Positions 27,001 to 38,257 of a stretch of 64,000 nucleotides of DNA are shown piece by piece; the first letter of the stretch is position 1; each line of letters begins with the position of its first letter. Origin of the DNA: Chamaea fasciata (taxonomy: Eukaryota; Chordata; Aves; Passeriformes; Sylviidae); contig JARCOQ010000011.1 in the NCBI GenBank assembly GCA_029207755.1, positions 24,269,212 through 24,333,211 on the forward strand, in the 5' to 3' direction. A program made the position numbers and the translations under genes. A model generated the notes under the pieces. That model saw nothing but the letters and a program-made list of their open reading frames with translations, ran no database searches and was not told where the DNA came from.

Positions 27001-27877
27001 AAGGGAACAAGTCCCTGCTGAATGATGCAATAACCCCCTTCACGTAGCAAAGCCTGTGTTAAGAGATGTCTAGCAAAATTTAAATGCTCCAGCCCTCATT
27101 TCAGTACACATTATACAAAGGTGATCAGGTGTGGATTTATAAGTGAGAAGAAAACTTTGAAATCCAATCTGAACTCTTTACTGACAAAACCCACCAACAC
27201 TGTATTTTTTAATTTTTTAGTGGTGCATCAGTCCTGAGAGCCCAGCTTTTAAACTGCTTTCCTAAGGAGCACCATTGTGGGTGGAAACACGAGAAACTAG
27301 TGTTACTCCTGTTAAAACCTGTGGCAAAACTGCCTTGTTCTGGAGTCGTGGTCTCAGCCTGTGTAAATGCGTCCACACAAAGTATCATGTTCATCTCAGA
27401 GAGTTACTCTACTAGAATTGTGATTTTTAGGTCATATACTTCATCAGATCTTACACACAGCTCCTGTTGATGCCAAAGGGAATTGCATGCATGGGAAGAG
27501 CCTGTTAGATTTTCTACAGCGGCTTCCCTTCTGCTAATTCATCCGTGTGTGCTGGCCCTACAGACAGTGGCAATTCCATGAAAAACAATATATTCTTGTC
27601 CTAAGCATTCCAGATTTACATTATAAACCTTGGAGAGAGTCACATATCTTCATGTCAAAGCCATACCTCAGTATGGGCTGGCACTGCACATTTCTCTCTG
27701 CTCCTAATGCCTCTTCAGAAAACACCCTGTTTGTCAGAAATTTTGGCTAATGATCTCCAGTGGCAGCCTAAGTTCAGTAGCTGTCTGCAGATGGTGGAGA
27801 GCTTACAAAGAGAATAGTCAACCAGCAAAACTTCCTTAATATATTTGAAGAAAAAAAACAAGTCCGTTGCCAAAAAG

Positions 27878-27920
27878 CCAACCAACCAACCAACCAACCA
27901 ACCAACCAACCAACCAACCA
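27878..27920. repeat. (CCAA)n tetranucleotide microsatellite
   Basis: About eleven uninterrupted CCAA units on the plus strand, giving a TTGG repeat in the MECOM pre-mRNA. Confidence 0.96.
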
Positions 27921-28589
27921 CAAACTACAGAAACTACAAAAGAGGATTTTTATATTGTGATAAACACCGGTAGCTTTTAGAAATATTGTTTAATGACTGC
28001 AATAATAAAACGCTGAAAACCTGCTTCTACGTAGAGCCTGCACACGCATGGGGAGTTGTAGATTTATTGCCATGATCATGTGTTAGACAGTTGTGTTGAT
28101 TCCTCCATATCTTTAGAAGCAAGTAATAATGACAATTTTTGGAGGTAATAAAATTTCCCGTGTCTCTCGCATTAATGTGTTTCTATCACTAACTTCTTAG
28201 ACGCATTTGGAAGCAATCAAGTTCTTATTTTAAGGAGCCTTAAGATAAGGTATCTGTGGGCTCCGCACTTGGGGTAATTGATCACATTTGTTTCCTGCAC
28301 AAAGGTTCGACTCCTCTTTCCCTTAGACTTGGCATGTTTCTCATTACCCTAGGCCTTGTTAGCCCGGTAGAAATGCTCTGCTGTGGTGAGTGAAAACAGG
28401 ACGATGCTATTACAGACCACATCTAATCAGGGATGGCAGCCCTTCCCCACCTCCGGGATCCTGAGCACCCGGAATCTGCTCCACAGAGCCCTCCAAGGGA
28501 AGCAGGGATGTGCTGCTTTCCTGGCCACTCCAGGCTGGAGTCCTGCATGGTGGTTCTCTATCAGGCTTTATCTTCTTTTTGCCAGAGTT

Positions 28590-28925
28590 GGGATTAAATG
28601 CTTGAGACGGTATTTCTTGTTCGGACTCAGATGTTTATTAATTTTTAGCTACATTACAGTCTCACAAACTGTGAGTTCTACGGCACTTCTAGCTACCAAA
28701 CTAAAAATGGAGCCCCATCTCTCTCTTTTTACAAGGCCGTTTAAGGATAAACTGTCCAATTAAGAAATGACACCTAAATTATTTTTGCTTTTAACCCTAT
28801 AACCAACCACCCACGGCCCTCAATGTGGATTTTTCTACCCAATTACAAAACACCACACAGACCCATGAAGAAGAAGGTAGAAAAGAAGGACTCAGCCTCT
28901 GCCCTAAAACCTCCGTCTTGCCTTA

Positions 28926-28968
<43 letters not shown>

Positions 28969-29215
28969 TACTATATTCTAAAACCTTAAACTCTAAGTTT
29001 TCCACCATGTGATATTACACGCTTCTATTCAAACTCCACATCCATAATCCCAGTTCTATCATTCAATTTTGGAAACCTTTTCCAAGGCCTCAGGTCCAAT
29101 GCAGTGTTTGCTTGGGGGTCAGTGCCTGTCAGCACAGAAAGTCTGAATTTCTCAGTGACCAGGGTTCCAACAGCTCTGCTTCAGGAAGGGACCACAAGCT
29201 CCAGAAGAAGACAGG
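28590..29215 (-). mobile_element. Probable endogenous retrovirus LTR-derived repeat (passerine type)
   Basis: Several blocks on the plus strand match wording I associate with LTR repeats of passerine genomes: cagatgtttattaattttta, gctacattacagtctc, ccaaccacccac, tgtggatttttctacccaat, acccatgaagaagaaggtag and tcagtgcctgtcagcacaga. On the minus strand an AATAAA signal lies at 28639-28634 near the proposed 3' end, which suggests minus orientation. No gag, pol or env reading frame is visible, and I could not fix TG/CA ends or a target-site duplication. Family and exact limits are uncertain. Confidence 0.5.
28924..28964. repeat. TA dinucleotide microsatellite inside the LTR-like block
   Basis: About 20 TA units with a single C interruption near 28944, lying within the probable LTR-derived repeat. 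Confidence 0.95.
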
Positions 29216-31720
29216 AAGTGCACTCAGTCTGTTTTTCCTTCTGATGATGAAAGTGTCAGCTTTAAATTCAGGAAGCATCTTTGCCTTAGCTGTGAAATGC
29301 CACATGGTAGCACTTGTCTGCGAGGGGTTTTTTAATTTCACAATACAGGAGGGTTTACTTAAAAGCAGCCCTATTACTCACAGAGCATTAAAAAAAAGAA
29401 GCCATTAACTTGCTCACAGAAAAAGAAAAAAATTAGGTTTTTTCATGGTCTGTCTTTACATTGGGTTTATTATGTTAGAGTGGATCATACACTGCTTACG
29501 TTCAAGGAAAGTCATGGCACTGCATCTACTTTTACCAGCAGAGAATTTGTCCTCATTTATTTTGATTGAAAAACTGCTGTTATGTTACATTGTAAAAGGA
29601 CTGGTCCTGTTGCATGAAAAATGTGCAGCACTGTATTTTTAATTTCCTCTTCTTTGCATTCCTTCTCCCCCTTTCCTACCAACAGTCGGAACAAGAAAAC
29701 TTGAGCATTTACCAGAAAGACAGGGAAGCAACTTTACCTCTAAGCTCAAAGCCATGTTTGTACATGAAGCAGCAGGGAGGATTTTAATCAGGCCTTGCTG
29801 GCTCCGAGAAATCACCTACGGACAGCACGAAACTGCTGCAGGAAGAGAGGTTGGGAGGAGGCAGGCTTTAGGGGCATTTCATTTGACTTGCTATAGACTT
29901 GTTTCTTGTAATATCTCATTTAAAGAGCCAGGGAGTTTTTACCTACTGAGAAAATAGCCTGTAACAGCCTTTAAAAGTCTTGCAGCTGGCCAGGTTTGGT
30001 ATTCCAAGGTAAAAGTCTCTTGCCACTAAGGGATCTGCAATGCTTTCACTAAGTGTTCTTTTATTCAAAAGCTAATGTTGAAGTTATTATTAGCAACACT
30101 ATCTGCATCTCACTGAAGTTAATATTCAGAGCTGGCTACCACTGAAATATTTCAGTTTAGCAGAAAGCAAATACTTCATTAGGGAAATGTTAAACCCAGT
30201 GAGGGATCATTACCAAGTTTAATTGATGGTAAAAAAACTAAAACTACTAAGTGGGAAAGAAAATCCTGCACTCCTAGTGAAAATAGATCTCACCAAGAAA
30301 TGAAACATTTCTGGCTGTTTCTCCTATGAATTCCTCTCTTTTCTAAATATACTTTTCATGCTCTATCTCTGCAGCTCACTGTAATCTACCTAATTTGTTC
30401 CCATGCTCTTTGCTGTCTTTCCTGTCTGACCATCTTGAGAACTTCACACATTGTCAACCTATCATAGGTGAAAGCTTTTGAAGATCTACTACTTTTCTCC
30501 AAGCCTAATAAGGTCAGCGACCTTTCAAGCTCTACTATTTCCTTTTCTATCATTAGCCTGATACGGGCATCAGCTACCTCTCAATTTTCTTCATCTCTTC
30601 AATGCCTCACTTCTTCCTTTGGACACTGTCTAATTAGGAACTTAATTTCCTCTTCCCTGATGGAGTTTTTGATAATAGAGGGATCCTATTCACCCCTGAA
30701 TCACGGAGCAGCACTATGATTTCCTGCTCAGGGGTGTCTTCAGGTATGTTAATTAATTTTCATGGTGGCGGCTCTGCCACAAAACCACAATAGAGGAAGA
30801 GGTCCCGTAGGAAACCCACGGGTGGGGAACAGCCCTGCCCAAACTCAGTCGGGCTGACTTTGGAGAGAACAACCGCAGGCATGGAAGCAGCCAAGGATGA
30901 GGCTTTGCTGCCTTGCGGATCCTGTTTTGCATTTCTGAGCCAGTGCTGGCTTCTCTGTGGAAAAGGCACTACCTTTCACCAGCTTTCGGGAGACTTTGTC
31001 ACATCCCATTCCCCAACTCCACCGCGCTCCAGGAGAGGATCTGCCCCTGCCCTATGGCCACGTGCCACAGCCATGACCTGTCCACTTCTTTTTTGTTTGT
31101 TTTTTTTTTGTTGTTAGTTTGGGTTTTTTTGCATGTGCAATTATGGGCAAGGGAAATGCATTCTGTGGGAAAATCTTCCTGCTAATTTAAAAGCAAAATG
31201 CTGTCCAAATAAACAGCCTTTCACCTCTTGCTACACTATTAAGGAAATTTATGATTTGTACAGTTTTCTTTAGCACTTTTACTGCATTTTTCTTTCCACG
31301 GAGTCACTGGCTGCTCTGCCACAAGCCATGCCCTTCCTCCCCAGCCAGGGGAAGTGCCAGGGCTGCTCTGGCATCTTTAAGGCGCTGAGAAATTTTTGGT
31401 AGGAAACCTATAACTCATCCATGCCCGCCTCTGTTGGCTTGCATAGCAAGTGCCGGGAGTCGAGTTGTGCTGGGGTTGCTGGCCTCGCTTCAGGAAGATA
31501 TTTGGCAGCATCTAGAATGTCTGTCTGGGAAATTTCGGCACTTTCTGCTCAGTGCTTGATGAAAGAGATGCCAGGGCTGCCCTAGGGATGCCGAGCTGGC
31601 AGAGACAAGGACACAGCCCAGGGCAGATGCTCCCACACTGCCACCCTGGGACAATGTGGCAAGAAACAGGAGATTCACTGGCAATCCCCTCCCCTTCTCC
31701 CCACCAGTGTCTCTTTTCTC

Positions 31721-31781
31721 AGGTTTGTTGGGGGTTTTTTGGGTGGGGTTTGGGGTTTTTTGGGGGTTTTTTTGTTTGGTT

Positions 31782-31817
<36 letters not shown>

Positions 31818-31853
31818 GGTGGGGTTTTTTTGGGGTTTTTTTTTGGTGGTTGG
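31721..31853 (+). repeat. G/T-rich low-complexity tract with (GTT)n core
   Basis: A 130-bp tract made almost only of G and T. It contains five G-runs between 31730 and 31766 (5, 3, 4, 4 and 5 bases) separated by T spacers of 6, 1, 3 and 6, then a GTT trinucleotide repeat from about 31783 to 31816, then more G4/G2-T blocks. The G-runs satisfy the usual rule for an intramolecular G-quadruplex on the plus strand, which is the template strand of MECOM. A shorter T/G tract lies at 31087-31130. Confidence 0.9.
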
Positions 31854-34095
31854 CAGTAAACACAAAAACATCTATTAAAAAAAACCAAAACCAAACCAGC
31901 AAAGCCTGCAGCCTGCTTCTCTTGCGTTAGGGACAGTTCCAAGGCCAAAGTGCACAATACTGGGGCAGAAGAAAAACACGAGGTTTCCATTGCCCTCGTG
32001 CTGATCCTCCCTTGGCCATTCGCCGTCTGTTCTCAGACATAACCCAACATGAGACCCGAAGTCCCCAGCAGAAAGCATCACCTCGTGCTGTTAGCACAGC
32101 CCCTCCAGGCTGGGAGGAAGGGGCTCCGGGGCGCTCAGGCACTGGACTGGGACACCCAGGGTCCCTGCCTGCCTTGCCTGGGGATCCCCCGGGCTCCTCA
32201 GTGCTGGGCAGACTCCCCCATATTCAACCTGCCTGGCAAAAAGCTTGCTCAAAACCACCGCTGGCAGATTTTTTGCAGCAGGGATTTGTTATTTCAATAT
32301 TTTCTTTGTTTTAGTCAGCCTTTTGAAAGTCTCAAAAATTTAGAGGCGAGACTCCCCCCAAACCCCTCACAGGCATCAAGGCATTCCTCTCCCTCTTGTG
32401 CACCTATATCTCAAAATGACCACATTCCGAAATAAATTTTAAAATTGATCTACAAACTTTCTTACTACTCTTTTGCCACCGAACTAAAGCATTCCCTTCC
32501 CCAGGGTCAAAACAAGTACGAGACCATGTGGCGCATCCAGAGATGTTTTGTGCCCCCGCACGCCTGTGTTTGTGCATTTTCCCTTCCCTTCTTAAGCCAG
32601 GGCTTGAGATTTGAGTTATTCTGCAAACAAGACCCAAGAGAGACACAATTAGACTCCCCTGGAGACTGACCCCTTATAGTGCCCACCTGTAGCCGGACCC
32701 AGATAGCATCCCAGTGCAATGAATTAGCACTCTAAGCTGATTAGAGCAGCTCTGCACAACTCTATTTTATTGACACAATGAAGAGAGGACAGAAAAGGGC
32801 CTGAAATGAGAAAATCATTTCCATGCTGACTGAATTAAAAGAACAAAAGAGCTCCTTGCAGTTGCAGCATTCAATTTGTCGGAAAAAAAGGAAGCCACTT
32901 AATGGATCACAATAGATCTGAGCAGACAGATGAAATTCAAAACTTCGGCATGAGTGCGATTACCAGCTAAACATATTCTCAATCATTTCCTCCATATGCA
33001 TAATTTAGTTGGATTGTTTACATGGAGGGTTTGTTGGGTTTTTTTTTTTGCAAAAGCACTGTGTGAGATGTTATCTCCTGAGTGTCTTTGCATCCCATTT
33101 TTCCCCATCCGGAAGGTTGTTGTGTTGGTTGGTAATACATTTTGTTGTAACACAAATTGCACTAAATTGTGGCTGCCTACATTTCCCTTTCTCCCCTGCC
33201 TCTAGAAGTAAATTAATATTTTCAGTGTATGGAAACAAATAATGCAAGATCATCTTATTCCAAAGCAGACCTAAATTGATTATAAATCACATGCATTATT
33301 CTGCTCTGCTTCCAGGAGAACAAGCATACTGCAACTCCTATTCTAGCAAAATATATTAGTTTGTGCCACTAGAAACAGCCTTCTCATTAAATTTAGGCTT
33401 AAGCTAACAGTAATAAGACAAGAATACAGACTATTAAAGGGGTTTCTGTGAATGATATATATAATTACTTACAAAAGAGATATGCAATTTACTTTAGCAT
33501 TTTCGAATCAAAATCTACTCACCCGTATAAGGAAATACACCTTTAAAATAAAGCTGTGAAATAAATTGAAAACATCAGTATTTTAAGCTCCATGTTCTCT
33601 AATTATGTAAAAAGCTTAAATCTGAGTCTGTCCTAATTCAAAAGTGAAGATCAACTGCATCTGTACAAATATTTGACTTTCCCAGATTATATTTATACTT
33701 TCCATATAATAAAGTATTTAAAGAAGAAAACAGTGAGCACAGTCCTGGAAGTAAATTGGCATATAAATAGCATCACCTCCCTGCACATTCCTTGGAAGTT
33801 AAATATTTTGGATTATGGAGAATTGAGCCCTTTTGTTCTACATAAAATTTTAAAAACTTATATCTTGTTACAATGTTTACAAATCAAATATCTCTTGCAG
33901 ACCCAAAATTCAAAACAAAAGTAATTTTCTTAGCCTCATTATGACTTCAGAGCATCTGAATTCAGATCATTTGCATTGATTTGCCCTGACATATATTTTT
34001 TATTTTCTGAGCATGTTTTAATCAATTCACTTGATGTCCTTTTTACTATTCGGTTTGCAATTTTACCAGCTTGTTTGCATCTAATTTTGAGGTTT

Positions 34096-34110
34096 AAAAA
34101 AAAAAAAAAA
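34096..34110. repeat. Poly-A run (15)
   Basis: Fifteen consecutive A on the plus strand. Confidence 0.93.
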
Positions 34111-34519
34111 GCAACCCAGTAAAGGAATTATAATTGCTTATAACTCCCCTGTTTTGAAGCTGATACCCTGCTAAAGAGAAAACCAAGCTGAGCATGGGCA
34201 AGGCTTACTTGTGCTGGCTGCTATTACTGATTTGACTAAGCATTTCACAGGGGTAAATACCCAAATCATTCGGGGAATGACTGACACACTCTGACATGTG
34301 GTTAACAGCCTTACCCTGCGCTTTGCCTTCACAAATCTCACTGATGCCAATGTAACCTTCCAAATATTTCAGATGATCATTTTCCCCCCTACTCTTAAAA
34401 AACTTTTACAGCCACGTCTGAACCATTCAAAGGATCCCTGACTGGAAAGGTTACTGTAACCATTTCTTTTTTTAATCTTTTATTTTTAACCTCCCCACTG
34501 ATTGAGCTAAGAGTTTATG

Positions 34520-34527
<8 letters not shown>

Positions 34528-34577
<50 letters not shown>
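34528..34577. repeat. (GT)24 microsatellite with flanking AT and AAT repeats
   Basis: Twenty-four uninterrupted GT units at 34529-34576, preceded by a short AT tract and followed by an AAT-rich stretch to about 34605. In the MECOM transcript this is a CA repeat. Confidence 0.97.
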
Positions 34578-34579
<2 letters not shown>

Positions 34580-37500
34580 AAAATAATACTAATAATAATA
34601 ATAAAAGGTCTGAAGCTTTGGGATATTTTAGCAAACTCAACGTAGTGTAACTTTGCTGACAGCTTGTCACATTTCACTGACTGTCTGTCTGGGATCCTGC
34701 GATAACATCTGCATTCACTCAGGGCGAGAGCTTACCCTAAGACAAAAAAGTGGGTCCTGCCACATAATGCTCCATCATTCTGTCAGTTCTGACATGGCAT
34801 CTGAATTTTTTTGAATCACTAAACACTTTTGGGACTCTGGTCCTTATTATCTTTCCTTAGTTTCTATACTCGCTCGGCAATGCTGAAAAATGTAAAATGT
34901 GCAAACAAGGTAGTGGACGGCTCGGGCTTTTTGTCGTCTAATCCTCAGCCCCTCATTCATGCTCACTGTTAATCTCTTAAGACATTATAAAACTGTTAGA
35001 CAAAGAAATGTGAATACCTCTGCTTCTCAGCAGAATGGGAGGAAACCAAGGAAAATCTGGATCATGCTAAGCTTTTCTTTTCACCACAAAAATGGTAACT
35101 TAAACCTGTTGCATCAAATTATTTATAATTCCCAACACTAAGGCTGGTTTTTCTTTTTTTTCTTCAGCATTAGAGAGCGAGCCTGGCAATATCACAGGAG
35201 GAGGAACGGTACTGCTGAGCCTTTCCAAACACATCAAATGTAAAAGTTACACATAAAAAAATTCCACAGAGCCCATCAGAATATGGGCAAATTGGGTTTT
35301 AATCCCTCTGCTGTTTTTTTGCTCGGCATGGCACAGGGCTCATCACGCTGTCAGGGCTGCTGGAGACCACTCCGGGGGATTTCTGTGCTGCAGGAGGACC
35401 AGGGGCTCGGAGGTGTGGGGTTTGATGGTGGGGATGCTGGATGGGACAGGGCATGGGTGCCTCCAGGCTGGCTGAGGCTTTCCTGGCTGGACGGGACCAG
35501 GGCCCCATTTCACATTAATCCAGCTCTGTTTGGAGCCGTCTGCTATTTCAGGTCATCATTTCACTCCTCCTGACTCCCACTGCTGCGGGGGCATTAGCAT
35601 GGGGACAAAAGCTGCTCAAGCACCTATTCTAAACCCATACAAACTCAAATCCACTAAAAATCACACCCAAAATGATACTGTTGCAATCGGCTAAATTTTA
35701 TTCAGGAATGCCGGGGCTGAAAACCAGAATTTTCGTTTTCTACTTCTGCATTGTTGTCATGGGTGGTGGGATCAGATAGTCCAGTCTTAAAAATGCTCCA
35801 GAAGCACAAAAGTATTTGAATGCAAATGCCAAACAAATCACTCTCCCTGAGCTAAATACCTACCACGAGGGTTTCTTTACACACAGAAACTTCTGTTAAA
35901 GTCATAATCTTCAAATAATTATTTAAACTATTGTGAAATCTGCCTAAAACATGTTTTATTCATCTCTGTTTGCATTAGTGTGAGGGGAAAAAGGCTTTAA
36001 TGAGGGAAGTTGAGATGTTGCCTTTTTTGCAACAATGCCAGCCATCAAATTGGTGAGATGACTTGAGAAAAATCAGCTTTTGAAAGGGAATAATGAGGGT
36101 CCACACTGGTAGGGGTTGAGCTGGGTTGCCAAGAGTGGAACTGGTGATATTTGAAGCAGAGGGAAGAGTTTGTGGGGAGAAATGAGCAAACTGTGTCCAC
36201 AACAGGGGGAAAGCCCCAAGCTTAAATGAACTAAGGGACACCAAAATCTTGATATGAGGGGAGCTGAGAAAGGAAAAGATGTAGGAGAAAACTAAAATAT
36301 ATGCAGCCACTAAAAGGCCAACAGAGCCTGGTTAGCAAACCATGTGCACAGCCAGTGCTGGAGGCAATTATGGCACGGGCCCGCTGAAAAATAAATTGAG
36401 GAAGATGAGGGCGAGATATAAAGGGCAGAGATGGATGGGGCTTGCAAAAGATCGGAAGAAGCTGAGAAGAAGGAAGATTTTCACAAGGCTGAACAGGGAT
36501 TCCTGCTGACTCCAAGATTTAGGGACAACGTGGAGAACAGCAGCAACAGATAGGAGAGGAGAGCAGAGATGAAGGAAGTAAAGAGAAGAGCACAGCCCTG
36601 GGTCAGTACACATAGATGAAAATGCAATTTGAGACCACAGATCGACAAACAAATAATAAAAAAAGGCCTCTACACGCAGTTTTAACTGCGGGGAAATGGT
36701 AAAATACTGCTCTCTGTGCAAGAGAGGAGGTGTGTTCCTAAGGCAAGGCACTGAGCACATTGCTGCTCACCCTGGCCATCAACACCATTTTGCTCTGCAG
36801 GCACAGAGGGTTTGGTAGGGTCATTTCTGGGTTTAGCATTAAAGACAGAAAAATTGTTTTCTTTCCTCCTTGCTAACTGCTCACTTGCCTGCCTACACAC
36901 GTACATATTCCAAACAGGTAGGTGCCAAGTTAAGACTGGAAAGAAAAATCGCTTTTTCTGTATTCACATGCAAATTTCTCCTTATTTGAAGGTTATCACC
37001 AGATCAATATTTACAATTTACCTTTATAAAATATTTTCCGTAAATGCGGTAATGCTGAAGCTTTCCCATCCCCAAACTTCCATTTCCCCCTCCAGGAGGG
37101 CTTTACCTTTTTTTGCCCAAAATCAACATCGCTACCACAGTTTCGCAATACCGCGACCACAAATCTCTTAGAAAACATTAACATCCAGATTTATTTTTTA
37201 GTAAAACACCCGCGTAGCAAATAGCTACATTTTTGGAAAGCCCATTTGGCCACACGAGGCCGTTTCAAGAAGATAGGAGGGCGCTGGAGGTTCCTTTTGG
37301 AAATCCTGAGCAGCTCCACAGCAGGTCTCCAGCACAGCCCGCTCTGTGCCTGTTGCCAATACACTTCATCAAGTTAAGACTAAGAACAACACTTTGGGAA
37401 ACCCACTATACACCAGAGCCCCCTTAGGCCATAGGCTTCACCTGATGAAATGTTATGCTTTTTGTGGGCTCTTTTACATCTTTCTACACTAAACTCGAGG

Positions 37501-38242
37501 TCTGTGCTTTAAAAGGAAGGGCCACTTAACATTTGTGTTTCTTTCCCAAATTAATGGGTATTGTATGCGCCAAAGTTAGCGCCATCACATAAAGTCCGGC
37601 AGGATTATGACAACCTCTGTCCTCACTCCTGTGTATGCCACCTACCATTCAGCCAGGAAACATGAGGGCTGTCATGACAATACTCTCTGGGGTAGAAAGA
37701 CCCTATTAGCCAATTACAGTTTTCTGTTTTTATCTCCAAATAAGTATATACCTTTTTATGTATTTGATGAATATATCCTAATCTGCAGGCTCTAGCAAAC
37801 AAAATGTGGGCATTTTATTTTGTTTTTCAAGTTCTGCGACGTTTTTACTAGACCAAATGCCCAGATTGCAATGCTATTGTTAAACATCAAACCTCAGTGC
37901 CGTGTCCTCTGAAGCACACGTGTTCATCTGGGTTAATAAGCATCTTGCTGTACCCCAACTCCTGTGTTCATTTGCTTCTGCTTAATGATGACCATCTCCT
38001 CCTGCCCACATGTATGCTCGTCTCTCCACTGCTTGTTGAGCCATCAAGACACACCTTTGTTTCATTTAGTATGCAATTTTCACCTCTGACCCAAGAAACT
38101 AGTCTTAGGCTTCCTGAACTTTATTGCCTGTTAATAGACTGCTGGCTCTCTTTTCAGCAGTCATAGAAATGGTGGAGAGACATTTAATTGAAAAGAGGGA
38201 CAAAGCTAGAGCCTGAAAGGCAAAGTCAGGAGGGTTTAAACC

Positions 38243-38257
38243 AAAAAAAAAAAAAAA
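38243..38257. repeat. Poly-A run (15)
   Basis: Fifteen consecutive A on the plus strand. Confidence 0.93.

Noticed and set aside
28300..28322. tRNA T-loop-like string (ggttcgactcc).
   Set aside because: The flanking bases do not form a T stem, and no anticodon, D-arm or acceptor stem is present at the proper distance.
31490..31990. Frames encoding poly-Asn, poly-Thr or Gly/Phe-rich peptides.
   Set aside because: They are translations of the GTT repeat and G/T tract.
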